The position numbers and the translations under genes were made by a program. From assembly GCA_022866585.1 (NCBI GenBank), contig JALHUP010000029.1, forward strand, positions 1 to 5,191: 5,191 nt of DNA, in the 5' to 3' direction. Of the stretch, positions 1-4,618 are shown one piece after another. Position 1 is the first letter of the stretch, and every line of letters begins with the position of its first letter. This stretch comes from Candidatus Zixiibacteriota bacterium (GTDB taxonomy: Bacteria; Zixibacteria; MSB-5A5; SM1-73). The notes beneath the pieces were generated by a model. That model had not been told where the DNA came from and made no database searches. It was given only the letters and a program-made list of their open reading frames with translations.

Positions 1-44
1 GATTTGGATAATATGCCTTTTCTCATTTGAAAGGATTAAAATGA

Positions 45-142
45 ATTCCCAACAGATTTAACAGATTAATGGATTTCTTAAAAGTCTTTTCTGAAGACCT
101 AATGGGCTTCAATCTGTTTCATCCATTCCATCTGTTGGGAAT
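45..142. repeat. Small inverted-repeat element (MITE-like), about 98 bp
   Basis: Perfect 13-bp terminal inverted repeats are visible: ATTCCCAACAGAT at 45-57 and its complement ATCTGTTGGGAAT at 130-142. Inside are further related pieces, AACAGATT at 60-67 with AATCTGTT at 111-118, and AATGGAT at 68-74 with ATCCATT at 121-127. These occur in the same order on both sides, so they do not nest into one clean stem. The centre has a short GTCTT/AAGAC hairpin. The element lies just past the stop codon of the minus-strand CBS gene, a usual place for intergenic repeats, and could fold in that gene's 3' untranslated RNA. No second copy is present in this window, so calling it a dispersed repeat is inference. 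An open frame crossing it on the plus strand is not a credible gene. Confidence 0.6.
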
Positions 143-157
143 CGTCTTTTTTTCTAA

Positions 158-1429
158 CTATTCCTTAAACTCAGGGAAGATCGCCTCTATGCCATCCCTC
201 ATAGTAATTATTCCCTTCATGCGATCCTCCTCATCCACCACCGGAAGAGCTAAGAAGTTATATTTCTTAAAGGTCTCGGCAACCTCTTTCACCGAATCAT
301 CTACCTTTAGTTTGATCAAGCGACGATTCATGAAACTATCTACTGGAGTTTCAGGCTGATTTAAAATCAGCTCACGTAGAGTTACCACCCCCACCAACTT
401 TTCCTGGTTATCCTTTACGTAAATGTATGATATAGTATCTAGGGGATCGGTTGACTGCTTAAATATCTCCATAGCTTTTCCCACCGTGTCGGTTTGAAGG
501 CAAGCCAAAAAGTCCGGCGTCATAATACTGCCAGCAGTTCCTTCCTCGAATTTTAAAAGCTCCTCCAACTCCACCCTTTTGTCTCTCTCCATCCCCTCGA
601 TCAGTTCATTCTTTTTCTCCTCCGGCAGATCCGAGAGGAGATCTGCCGCCTGGTCCGGTTCCATCTCTTCGATTACGTCCGAAGCATGTTCATCACTTAA
701 GCCCTCGAGCAGTGAGAGCTTAGTCTCCGGATTCACCTCCTCCAAAGCATCCGCCTGTGTCTCCACATCCAAAGCATGAAAAACATAAGACCTCTTATGC
801 TTGTCCAATTCTTCCAAAATGTCAGCTAAATCCGAAGGGTGAATCTCGGAGAGCTTACGGTGAGTGAGGTTAAGTTTTAATGCTTTCTTATGAGGATCAT
901 GGGAAAGGGGTTGAATGTATTTCCAGGATAGAAGTCTATCGGGAATCTGGTAGGCAAAAAACCAGTTGGTCAAGGCATCCACATACCTTAACCATCTTAA
1001 CCTTCGGAATATCCCCCTTATCCCAAAATCGACGTGAACCAATCTGAGTTCGCTCTGGGCTAATAAAAGATGAAGATCATTCGCCCTCTCTATCTTTGCC
1101 CCATAGGTGTCCACCACCTGTTTATCCAGGATTTCGTCCCTTAAAAGTATCTCGCCCTCCTTTATTCCCAAATCCACACACTGTTCTTCAGCATCCTGTT
1201 TTAATCTGATCACGTTTCCATTGATGCTTTCCACGGTGTGCCAAGGAAAGGCTAACCGTTTTTGTGGTTCCTTCTGTCGAACGCAAACATATACCACAGC
1301 AGGGAAAAGCTCTCCTAACTTGGCTCTTAGATCCACCACCTTGCCGATAACTTTCCCTTCAGCGTTAATCACCCTTCGGTTCAAAATCTCCGAAAGGAAA
1401 ACGAACATCTTTAAAATGTCTTTTTCCAT
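158..1429 (-). CDS. PRC-barrel / MgtE N-terminal / CBS-domain protein without a channel domain
   Basis: This 423-aa soluble protein appears to have four parts. A PRC-barrel-like segment covers about residues 9-78 (SEILNRRV.NAEGKVIGKV, then FPWHTVESI). A second PRC-like segment covers about 92-175 (LLRDEILDKQVVDTYG, ending SWKYIQPL). A MgtE N-terminal helical domain covers about 192-295 (IHPSDLADILEEL, then repeated ALEEVNPE and DLLSDLPEE type helices). A CBS pair covers about 300-421, opening with the MgtE-type motif GTAGSIMTPDF and ending with LPVVDEEDRMKGIITMRD. In MgtE, the N and CBS domains form the cytosolic Mg2+-sensing gate of the channel; here the membrane domain is absent. From memory, proteins of this architecture are often found beside Nramp-type metal transporters, but the downstream neighbour lies outside the window. 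A metal-responsive or adenine-nucleotide-responsive cytosolic regulator is my inference. Start: no Shine-Dalgarno sequence precedes either the ATG at 1429 or the in-frame ATG at 1408 (residue 8), and the homology-like region begins right after the latter, so 1408 is a real alternative. Confidence 0.85.
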   Translation of the reverse strand: MEKDILKMFVFLSEILNRRVINAEGKVIGKVVDLRAKLGELFPAVVYVCVRQKEPQKRLAFPWHTVESINGNVIRLKQDAEEQCVDLGIKEGEILLRDEILDKQVVDTYGAKIERANDLHLLLAQSELRLVHVDFGIRGIFRRLRWLRYVDALTNWFFAYQIPDRLLSWKYIQPLSHDPHKKALKLNLTHRKLSEIHPSDLADILEELDKHKRSYVFHALDVETQADALEEVNPETKLSLLEGLSDEHASDVIEEMEPDQAADLLSDLPEEKKNELIEGMERDKRVELEELLKFEEGTAGSIMTPDFLACLQTDTVGKAMEIFKQSTDPLDTISYIYVKDNQEKLVGVVTLRELILNQPETPVDSFMNRRLIKLKVDDSVKEVAETFKKYNFLALPVVDEEDRMKGIITMRDGIEAIFPEFKE

Positions 1430-1521
1430 CTTTGGTACAGTTGGAAATCCAAGGATTTCAGTGTTGGATTTAAATAACTAACCTTACCCTTCCATGGCCG
1501 AGGCTGAGAAAATATCAATCA

Positions 1522-1530
1522 ATTATAACA
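1522..1530 (-). promoter_or_regulatory. Extended -10 promoter motif at the edge of repeat copy A, reading toward the CBS gene
   Basis: On the minus strand the sequence reads TGTTATAAT, a perfect TGnTATAAT extended -10. It is preceded by AT-rich sequence from the end of the repeat. No good -35 hexamer lies at the usual distance, which extended -10 promoters can tolerate. The hexamer is about 93 nt upstream of the CBS gene's first ATG, implying a leader of roughly 85 nt. Function is inferred from the motif and position only. Confidence 0.5.
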
Positions 1531-1696
1531 AACGAATTAAATAAATTGACATCATTGCCCTCCCCCTGCCCCCTCCCATCAAGGGAGGGGGAAATTTATG
1601 AAGTCCCCTCTCCTCTTGTGGGAGAGGGTTAGAGCCTGCCCTGAGCGAAGCAAAGGGGTGAGGGGTATGTAAACTTATTTCTTACGTTTGTATTAG
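1523..1696 (-). repeat. MITE-like inverted-repeat element, copy A (inverted relative to copy B)
   Basis: The minus-strand sequence here aligns almost base for base with the plus-strand sequence at 3254-3458, apart from a 30-nt insertion in the other copy. The ends form imperfect terminal inverted repeats that start CAAACG; the outer 24 nt of the two ends match at about 20 positions in copy B. The interior contains two GC-rich hairpins. CCCCCTCCC at 1569-1577 pairs perfectly with GGGAGGGGG at 1583-1591 across a 5-nt loop. CCCTCTCC at 1606-1613 pairs with GGAGAGGG at 1621-1628. No transposase is encoded, so any mobility would need a partner elsewhere. The conserved block overlaps the last codons and stop of the 57-aa gene at one end and a -10 motif at the other. 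No convincing target-site duplication is visible. Confidence 0.85.
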
Positions 1697-1855
1697 TTTT
1701 TTAATTCCCCACAGGATTAAAAGCACCGGCCAAAAGCGGATTATATCTCGACTCACAAATCCCAGATTGTGAAACAAAATGAAAAGCCCCCCTAATACCA
1801 GAACTATACCCCAAAATACCCTTCCTCTCTTAGGGTGATATTCGAATTTAGACAT
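1682..1855 (-). CDS. Small two-helix membrane protein, LiaI/LiaF-like (DUF5668-type)
   Basis: A 57-codon gene, well supported despite its size. The ATG follows a full AGGAGG Shine-Dalgarno sequence (1866-1861) with 5-nt spacing, and a promoter-like TTGACA lies further upstream. The protein has a short basic N-terminus (MSKFEYHPKRGR), a first membrane segment at about residues 13-31 (VFWGIVLVLGGLFILF), a short loop with NLGFVSRD, and a second segment at about 41-54 (FWPVLLILWGI), followed by KKLIQT. The WG..L.LGGLFIL and FWPVLLILWG pattern resembles the LiaI-LiaF-like transmembrane module, which in some Firmicutes belongs to envelope-stress sensing. Whether that role applies here is unknown. 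The last codons (CTA ATA CAA ACG TAA) lie in repeat copy A, so the element's edge sets the C-terminus. The gene is divergent from prfB and co-oriented with the downstream CBS gene. Confidence 0.82.
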   Translation of the reverse strand: MSKFEYHPKRGRVFWGIVLVLGGLFILFHNLGFVSRDIIRFWPVLLILWGIKKLIQT

Positions 1856-1889
1856 TTGGTCCTCCTGTGATCATTTATAATTCCGGATT

Positions 1890-1918
1890 AAAATATGATA
1901 AATTCAAATCCTTGTCAA
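1890..1918 (-). promoter_or_regulatory. Sigma-70-like promoter for the 57-aa membrane gene
   Basis: On the minus strand a consensus -35 TTGACA (1918-1913) is followed after a 17-nt spacer by TATTTT (1895-1890), a 4/6 match to the -10 consensus. The predicted start lies about 27 nt upstream of the ATG, leaving a short leader that contains the AGGAGG ribosome binding site. The call rests on hexamer match and spacing. Confidence 0.55.
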
Positions 1919-2091
1919 ATAAAAAAGATGGGCTTTAAAAGAGTCGCACATTTATTAGATCGTCCCCGCCTATGGCTGGATTTTAAACAACTTTTATTAA
2001 GAACTCTGCGTAGCTTACACGGGAGCGAGGGGATATTTAAATGTGTAGTTTTAGTCATAAAATTTCTTAATTAACGGACAAAAGAAAAAGT
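1919..2091. other. Divergent intergenic region with no recognised gene
   Basis: This interval separates the promoter of the minus-strand 57-aa gene from the prfB promoter. Each strand has an opening of just under 50 codons (1928-2074 on plus, and a comparable one on minus). Neither has a ribosome binding site or a recognisable protein sequence. No tRNA, riboswitch or convincing hairpin was seen. The GC-richer middle part (around 1960-2035) is unexplained. Confidence 0.5.
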
Positions 2092-2121
2092 TTGACTTTG
2101 GGAGAGTGTTGTTTATATTAT
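2092..2121 (+). promoter_or_regulatory. Sigma-70-like promoter for prfB
   Basis: TTGACT (2092-2097, 5/6 match to -35) is followed by overlapping -10 candidates: TATATT (2114-2119, 16-nt spacer) and TATTAT (2116-2121, 18-nt spacer), each 5/6. The -10 region sits inside a perfect 7+1+7 palindrome, GTTTATA-T-TATAAAC (2111-2125), which could be an operator or just AT-rich coincidence. The expected transcript starts roughly 25 nt before the prfB ATG. Confidence 0.6.
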
Positions 2122-2152
2122 AAACTTATATTAAAAAGAAAGGAGAATCTTT

Positions 2153-3257
2153 ATGGGAACCGAGTTGGATTTAGCTGTTGAAGATATCAAAGAGAGATTG
2201 GGAAAACTAAGGGACTATCTTTGATCTGGAAGAAAGGGAAAAAAGAATAACCCAATTGGAAAAGCTCTTGCTTCAGCCTGACTTTTGGAATGACAACCAA
2301 AAAGCACAGGCGATTTTGAAGGAGGTCAGCTCTCTAAAGAGATGGTCAGAAGGATGGCGGGATCTTTCCAAAAAGTTGGAGGATGTTTCCATATTAAATC
2401 AACTGGCTACTCAGGAGGAAGATACTCAAGCTCTAAAAGAGGTGGAGAAGAGTTTAGCTGATCTAAAAAAAGAACTGAATGATTTTGAGTTTCAAACTCT
2501 ACTTTCTGGAGAGGACGATGCCAAAAGCGCTATCCTTTCCATCCACCCTGGAGCTGGCGGAACAGAGTCTCAGGATTGGGCGCAGATGCTTCTGCGCATG
2601 TATCTGAGATGGGTCGAAAAGAAAGGTTATGGACATGAGGTGATCGACTTCCAGGCCGGCGAGGAGGCAGGGATCAAAAGCGCCACCATAGAGGTAACTG
2701 GCGAGTATGCCTACGGATTTTTGAAAGGGGAAAGTGGAGTGCACCGGCTGGTGCGGATCTCTCCTTTTGATGCCAACAAAAGGAGACATACTTCTTTTGC
2801 CTCGGTATTTGTCTATCCCGAAATTGAAGACAATATCACGGTGGAGATAAAGGATGACGATTTGAGGGTCGAAACTTTCCGCGCCTCAGGCGCCGGCGGA
2901 CAACATGTGAACAAGGTCAGCTCCGCTGTTCGTATCACCCATATGCCCACCGGCATAGTGGTTCAGTGCCAATCCGAAAGATCTCAGTTCAGAAACAAAG
3001 ACAACGCCTTAAAAGTTTTGAAATCCAAACTTTACCAGTTTTATAAAGAGAAAGAGGAAGAAAAGCAAAAGAATTTAGAAAGCCAGAAAAAAAAGATCGA
3101 ATGGGGAAGCCAGATAAGGTCGTATGTTTTTCAGCCATACACCATGGTCAAGGACCACCGCACCAACATGGAGACCGGCAATCTTCAAGCGGTGATGGAT
3201 GGCGAGATAGATGAATTCATACGGGCTTTTTTAACCCAAAAGAAAAACGCTTGCTAA
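2153..3257 (+). CDS. prfB: Peptide chain release factor 2, with programmed +1 frameshift
   Basis: RF2 recognises UGA and UAA in the ribosomal A site and triggers hydrolysis of the completed peptide. The coding path is 2153-2221 joined to 2223-3257, skipping T2222, which gives 367 aa; E. coli RF2 has 365. The first 23 codons end in CTT followed by an in-frame TGA. Reading continues in the +1 frame as DLEEREKRITQLEKLL. Diagnostic motifs are the stop-codon-reading tripeptide SPF at residues 203-205 and the catalytic GGQ at 248-250 within SGAGGQHVNKVSSAVRI. SPF rather than the RF1-type PxT motif makes this RF2. The position matching the variable residue 246 of E. coli is Ala here (residue 244). 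The start is fixed by an AAAGGAG site 7 nt upstream of the ATG. The stop TAA (3255-3257) falls inside the edge of repeat copy B. The gene appears monocistronic from its own promoter; lysS, a frequent neighbour, is not adjacent. Confidence 0.97.
2209..2225 (+). promoter_or_regulatory. RF2 programmed +1 frameshift site
   Basis: The sequence reads AAGGG AC TAT CTT TGA T. The slippery CTT codon (2219-2221) precedes an in-frame TGA (2222-2224), and slipping one base to TTT places GAT (2223-2225) in frame. This is the autoregulatory arrangement known for bacterial prfB: low RF2 makes the ribosome pause at UGA and shift, restoring RF2. TAT CTT TGA is identical to the E. coli site. The upstream Shine-Dalgarno-like stimulator is weaker (AGGGAC instead of AGGGGG), and the base after the stop is T rather than C. 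Confidence 0.95.
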
Positions 3258-3458
3258 TACAAACGCAAGAAATAAGTTTACATACCGCTCACCCCTTCGC
3301 TTCGCTCAGGGCAGGCTCTAACCCTCTCCCACAAGGGGAGAGGGGACTTCATAGATTTCCCCCTCCCTTGACACTTCGTCCTGAGACTCAGTGTCGAAGG
3401 ATGGGAGGGGGTCTGGGGGAGGGTGATGATGTAAATTTATTTAATTCGTTTGCTATAA
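3254..3458 (+). repeat. MITE-like inverted-repeat element, copy B (with nested insertion)
   Basis: This is the plus-orientation partner of the element at 1523-1696, with near-identity from CTAATACAAACG at the left to CGTTTGCTATAA at the right. Left end 3260-3283 and the complement of right end 3429-3452 match at about 20 of 24 positions, which makes them terminal inverted repeats. The GC-rich hairpin CCCTCTCCC (3322-3330) with GGGAGAGGG (3336-3344) is perfect here. The second hairpin is split by a 30-nt insertion at 3372-3401. The left edge holds the prfB stop codon. The right edge carries a -10-like motif directed at the 101-aa gene. An open frame across the element (3251-3463) is an artefact of its composition: it has no ribosome binding site and overlaps the end of prfB. 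Confidence 0.85.
3372..3401. repeat. 30-nt palindromic insertion nested in copy B
   Basis: The segment is absent from copy A, where CCTTGA joins directly to TGGGAGG. In copy B, CCTTGA is followed by the insert and then TGGGAGG. The insert plus its left neighbours forms GACACT (3370-3375) pairing with AGTGTC (3390-3395), with an inner TGAG-A-CTCA, and ends CGAAGGA. Its last two bases repeat the GA at the junction, compatible with a 2-bp target duplication, though so short a match may be chance. The CTTCG and CCTGAG words resemble those in the host element's own CGCTTCGCTCAGGGC segment, so an origin from related repeat families is possible. Confidence 0.65.
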
Positions 3459-3459
3459 A
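3451..3459 (+). promoter_or_regulatory. Extended -10-like motif at the edge of repeat copy B, reading toward the 101-aa gene
   Basis: TGCTATAAA matches TGnTATAAT at all but the last position. It occupies the same place in the element as the perfect TGTTATAAT in copy A. It lies about 70 nt before the start codon of the Cys-rich gene. There is no good -35. It is the only clear promoter candidate between prfB and that gene. Confidence 0.42.
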
Positions 3460-3529
3460 ATGAAGAAGGCGATGGGCAATCAATTTTATGGAAGATTGAA
3501 ATAAATTACTAAAAGGGGAGGAAAAATTT

Positions 3530-3835
3530 ATGGAATGTTGGAAATGTGGAGAAAGTGTAGAGGTAGGGGAAAAGATTCAAAGGAAGGATGTTTGCCCCCA
3601 TTGCGAGGCTGATCTGCGCTGTTGCTACAATTGTAATTTCTACGACAAGGAAGCAGAGCACCAATGTAAAGAACCGCAAGCCGAATGGGTCAGATACAAA
3701 GAGCGGGGCAACTTCTGTGAATTTTTTATGCCCAAACAGATATTTTTCAAAATGGAGGAAAAACCACTGGATAAGGAGGATCTGAAGAAAAAAAAATGGG
3801 ATTCGCTTTTCAAAGATGAATCAGGAGAGACTTAG
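3530..3835 (+). CDS. Cys-rich putative zinc-binding protein of unknown function
   Basis: This 101-aa protein follows a strong ribosome binding site (GGGGAGG, 3515-3521, 8-nt spacing). Nine cysteines lie in the first 63 residues. C3/C6 with C22/C25 form a pair of CxxC knuckles typical of a zinc ribbon. A second cluster, C31, C32, C35, C46 and C63, occurs in RCCYNCNFYDKEAEHQC, then EPQAEWVRYKERGNFCEFF, and could hold a second metal ion. The tail after residue 68 is highly charged and lysine-rich, probably flexible. I recall the CxNCxFY...QC.EPQAE.V..K...NFC.FF pattern as a conserved hypothetical family in environmental bacteria, but I know of no assigned function. There is no signal peptide or membrane segment, so it is probably cytosolic. 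It lies between repeat copy B and an intrinsic terminator and looks like a single-gene unit, possibly also reached by read-through from prfB. Nucleic-acid or protein binding is possible but unproven. Confidence 0.9.
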   Translation: MECWKCGESVEVGEKIQRKDVCPHCEADLRCCYNCNFYDKEAEHQCKEPQAEWVRYKERGNFCEFFMPKQIFFKMEEKPLDKEDLKKKKWDSLFKDESGET

Positions 3836-3843
3836 GACCCAAT

Positions 3844-3864
3844 GACCCCGCCGTTGGCGGGGTC
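3844..3864 (+). terminator. GC-rich hairpin just after the Cys-rich gene
   Basis: GACCCCGCC (3844-3852) pairs perfectly with GGCGGGGTC (3856-3864) across a 3-nt loop, 8 nt past the stop codon. No T-run follows, so it may act as a 3'-end stabiliser or as the first half of a tandem terminator with the hairpin at 3880-3895. Confidence 0.6.
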
Positions 3865-3879
3865 CCTCCATAATACTTC

Positions 3880-3903
3880 CCCCGATTTATCGGGGTGGTT
3901 TTT
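3880..3903 (+). terminator. Rho-independent terminator
   Basis: CCCCGA (3880-3885) pairs with TCGGGG (3890-3895) around a TTTA tetraloop, followed after TGG by five T residues (3899-3903). It is placed to end the Cys-rich gene's transcript and separate it from maf. The short stem and 3-nt gap before the T-run make it moderate in strength; together with the preceding hairpin it is convincing. Confidence 0.75.
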
Positions 3904-3955
3904 CAATAGTTCCCGAAGGTTTACACTCTAAAAGATCGTTATTTTTCGATTGGAC

Positions 3956-4576
3956 ATGCCTGAAAAGAGAAGCCTTACTAACTTATTAGACAAAAAACAG
4001 TTCATCTTAGCATCTAGTTCGCCCCGAAGAGCCCAGATTTTAACCAGGGAAAAAGTCAGATTCGAGATCAAGATACCAGACAGTTCCAAAGAAGAAAACA
4101 TCTTTTCCGACCTCAAGGCACAGAATTCGTGTCCGGTTACACATGTTTTGGAGCTGTCCAGAATAAAAGCTCAAAGCGTGGCAGATGAAGTTGCAGATGG
4201 AATCATCTTGGGGGCTGACACCATAGTGGTTTTGGAGGGGGAGATTTTGGGAAAGCCCAAGAACAAGAATGGGGCTTTATCCATTTTGAAAAAGTTAAGT
4301 GGAAGAATGCACCAAGTTTATACAGGAATCACCCTGATAAATAAATCTACTGGGAAGATGATCTCCGATTATGACGTAACTAAGGTTAAGTTCAAACAAT
4401 TAGATGAACAAAAGATCTTAGATTATATTGCCACCGGGGAACCGATGGACAAAGCTGGCGCATACGGAATACAGGGAATGGGAAGTTTTTTGGTGGATCA
4501 CATAGAGGGGAGCTTGGACAATGTCATTGGTTTGCCCACAGAAAAACTTCAAAAGATGTTGAGTCGGCTCGTGTGA
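3956..4576 (+). CDS. maf: Maf-family nucleoside triphosphate pyrophosphatase (YhdE/dTTP-UTP type)
   Basis: Maf enzymes cleave non-canonical or excess nucleoside triphosphates to monophosphate and pyrophosphate in the cytosol; they are linked to septum control and nucleotide-pool hygiene. The 206-aa protein has the family's motifs in order: FILASSSPRR at residues 16-25 (phosphate-binding loop), GADTIV at 86-91 with the likely catalytic Asp88, LGKP at 98-101, LSGRMHQVYTG at 114-124, GEPMDKAGAYGIQG at 161-174, and GSLDNVIGLP at 185-194. GADTIV and DKAGAYGIQG match the dTTP/UTP-specific YhdE group better than the 7-methyl-GTP YceF group. The ATG at 3956 was chosen over an in-frame TTG at 3950; neither has a clear Shine-Dalgarno sequence, and the N-terminus runs about 10 residues longer than in short Maf proteins. 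A terminator precedes the gene. The RodZ-like gene follows after 42 nt in the same direction, so the two are probably co-transcribed. Confidence 0.95.
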   Translation: MPEKRSLTNLLDKKQFILASSSPRRAQILTREKVRFEIKIPDSSKEENIFSDLKAQNSCPVTHVLELSRIKAQSVADEVADGIILGADTIVVLEGEILGKPKNKNGALSILKKLSGRMHQVYTGITLINKSTGKMISDYDVTKVKFKQLDEQKILDYIATGEPMDKAGAYGIQGMGSFLVDHIEGSLDNVIGLPTEKLQKMLSRLV

Positions 4577-4618
4577 AGTTTAAGCGGGATCACAAGACAC
4601 CTAAAAAGAAGATTAGCT

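Noticed and set aside
69..359. Plus-strand open frame of 96 codons
   Set aside because: It crosses the 45-142 inverted repeat and runs antisense to the well-supported CBS gene; no recognisable protein and no ribosome binding site.
1107..1481. 124-codon plus-strand opening antisense to the CBS gene
   Set aside because: Ser/Thr-rich translation typical of an antisense shadow; the minus-strand frame has clear domain motifs.
1529..1690. CRISPR array or tRNA-like structure suggested by the hairpins
   Set aside because: There are no regularly spaced direct repeats and no cloverleaf; the stems are two separate GC-rich hairpins in one inverted-repeat element.
1928..2074. 48-codon plus-strand opening starting MGFKRVAHLL, with a similar-sized opening on minus
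   Set aside because: No Shine-Dalgarno sequence, no hydrophobic or motif pattern, and it lies in the divergent promoter region; not enough to call a gene.
1523..3458. Composite transposon carrying prfB
   Set aside because: The flanking repeats are inverted and transposase-free, prfB is an ordinary full-length housekeeping gene, and no target duplication surrounds the unit; independent insertion of two small elements is simpler.
3251..3463. Plus-strand open frame of 70 codons
   Set aside because: It overlaps the prfB stop, has no ribosome binding site, and translates the GC-rich repeat copy B; its content reflects repeat composition.
3588..3785. Second-frame opening within the Cys-rich gene
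   Set aside because: The overlapping frame at 3530-3835 has a strong ribosome binding site and a coherent cysteine pattern; this one has neither.
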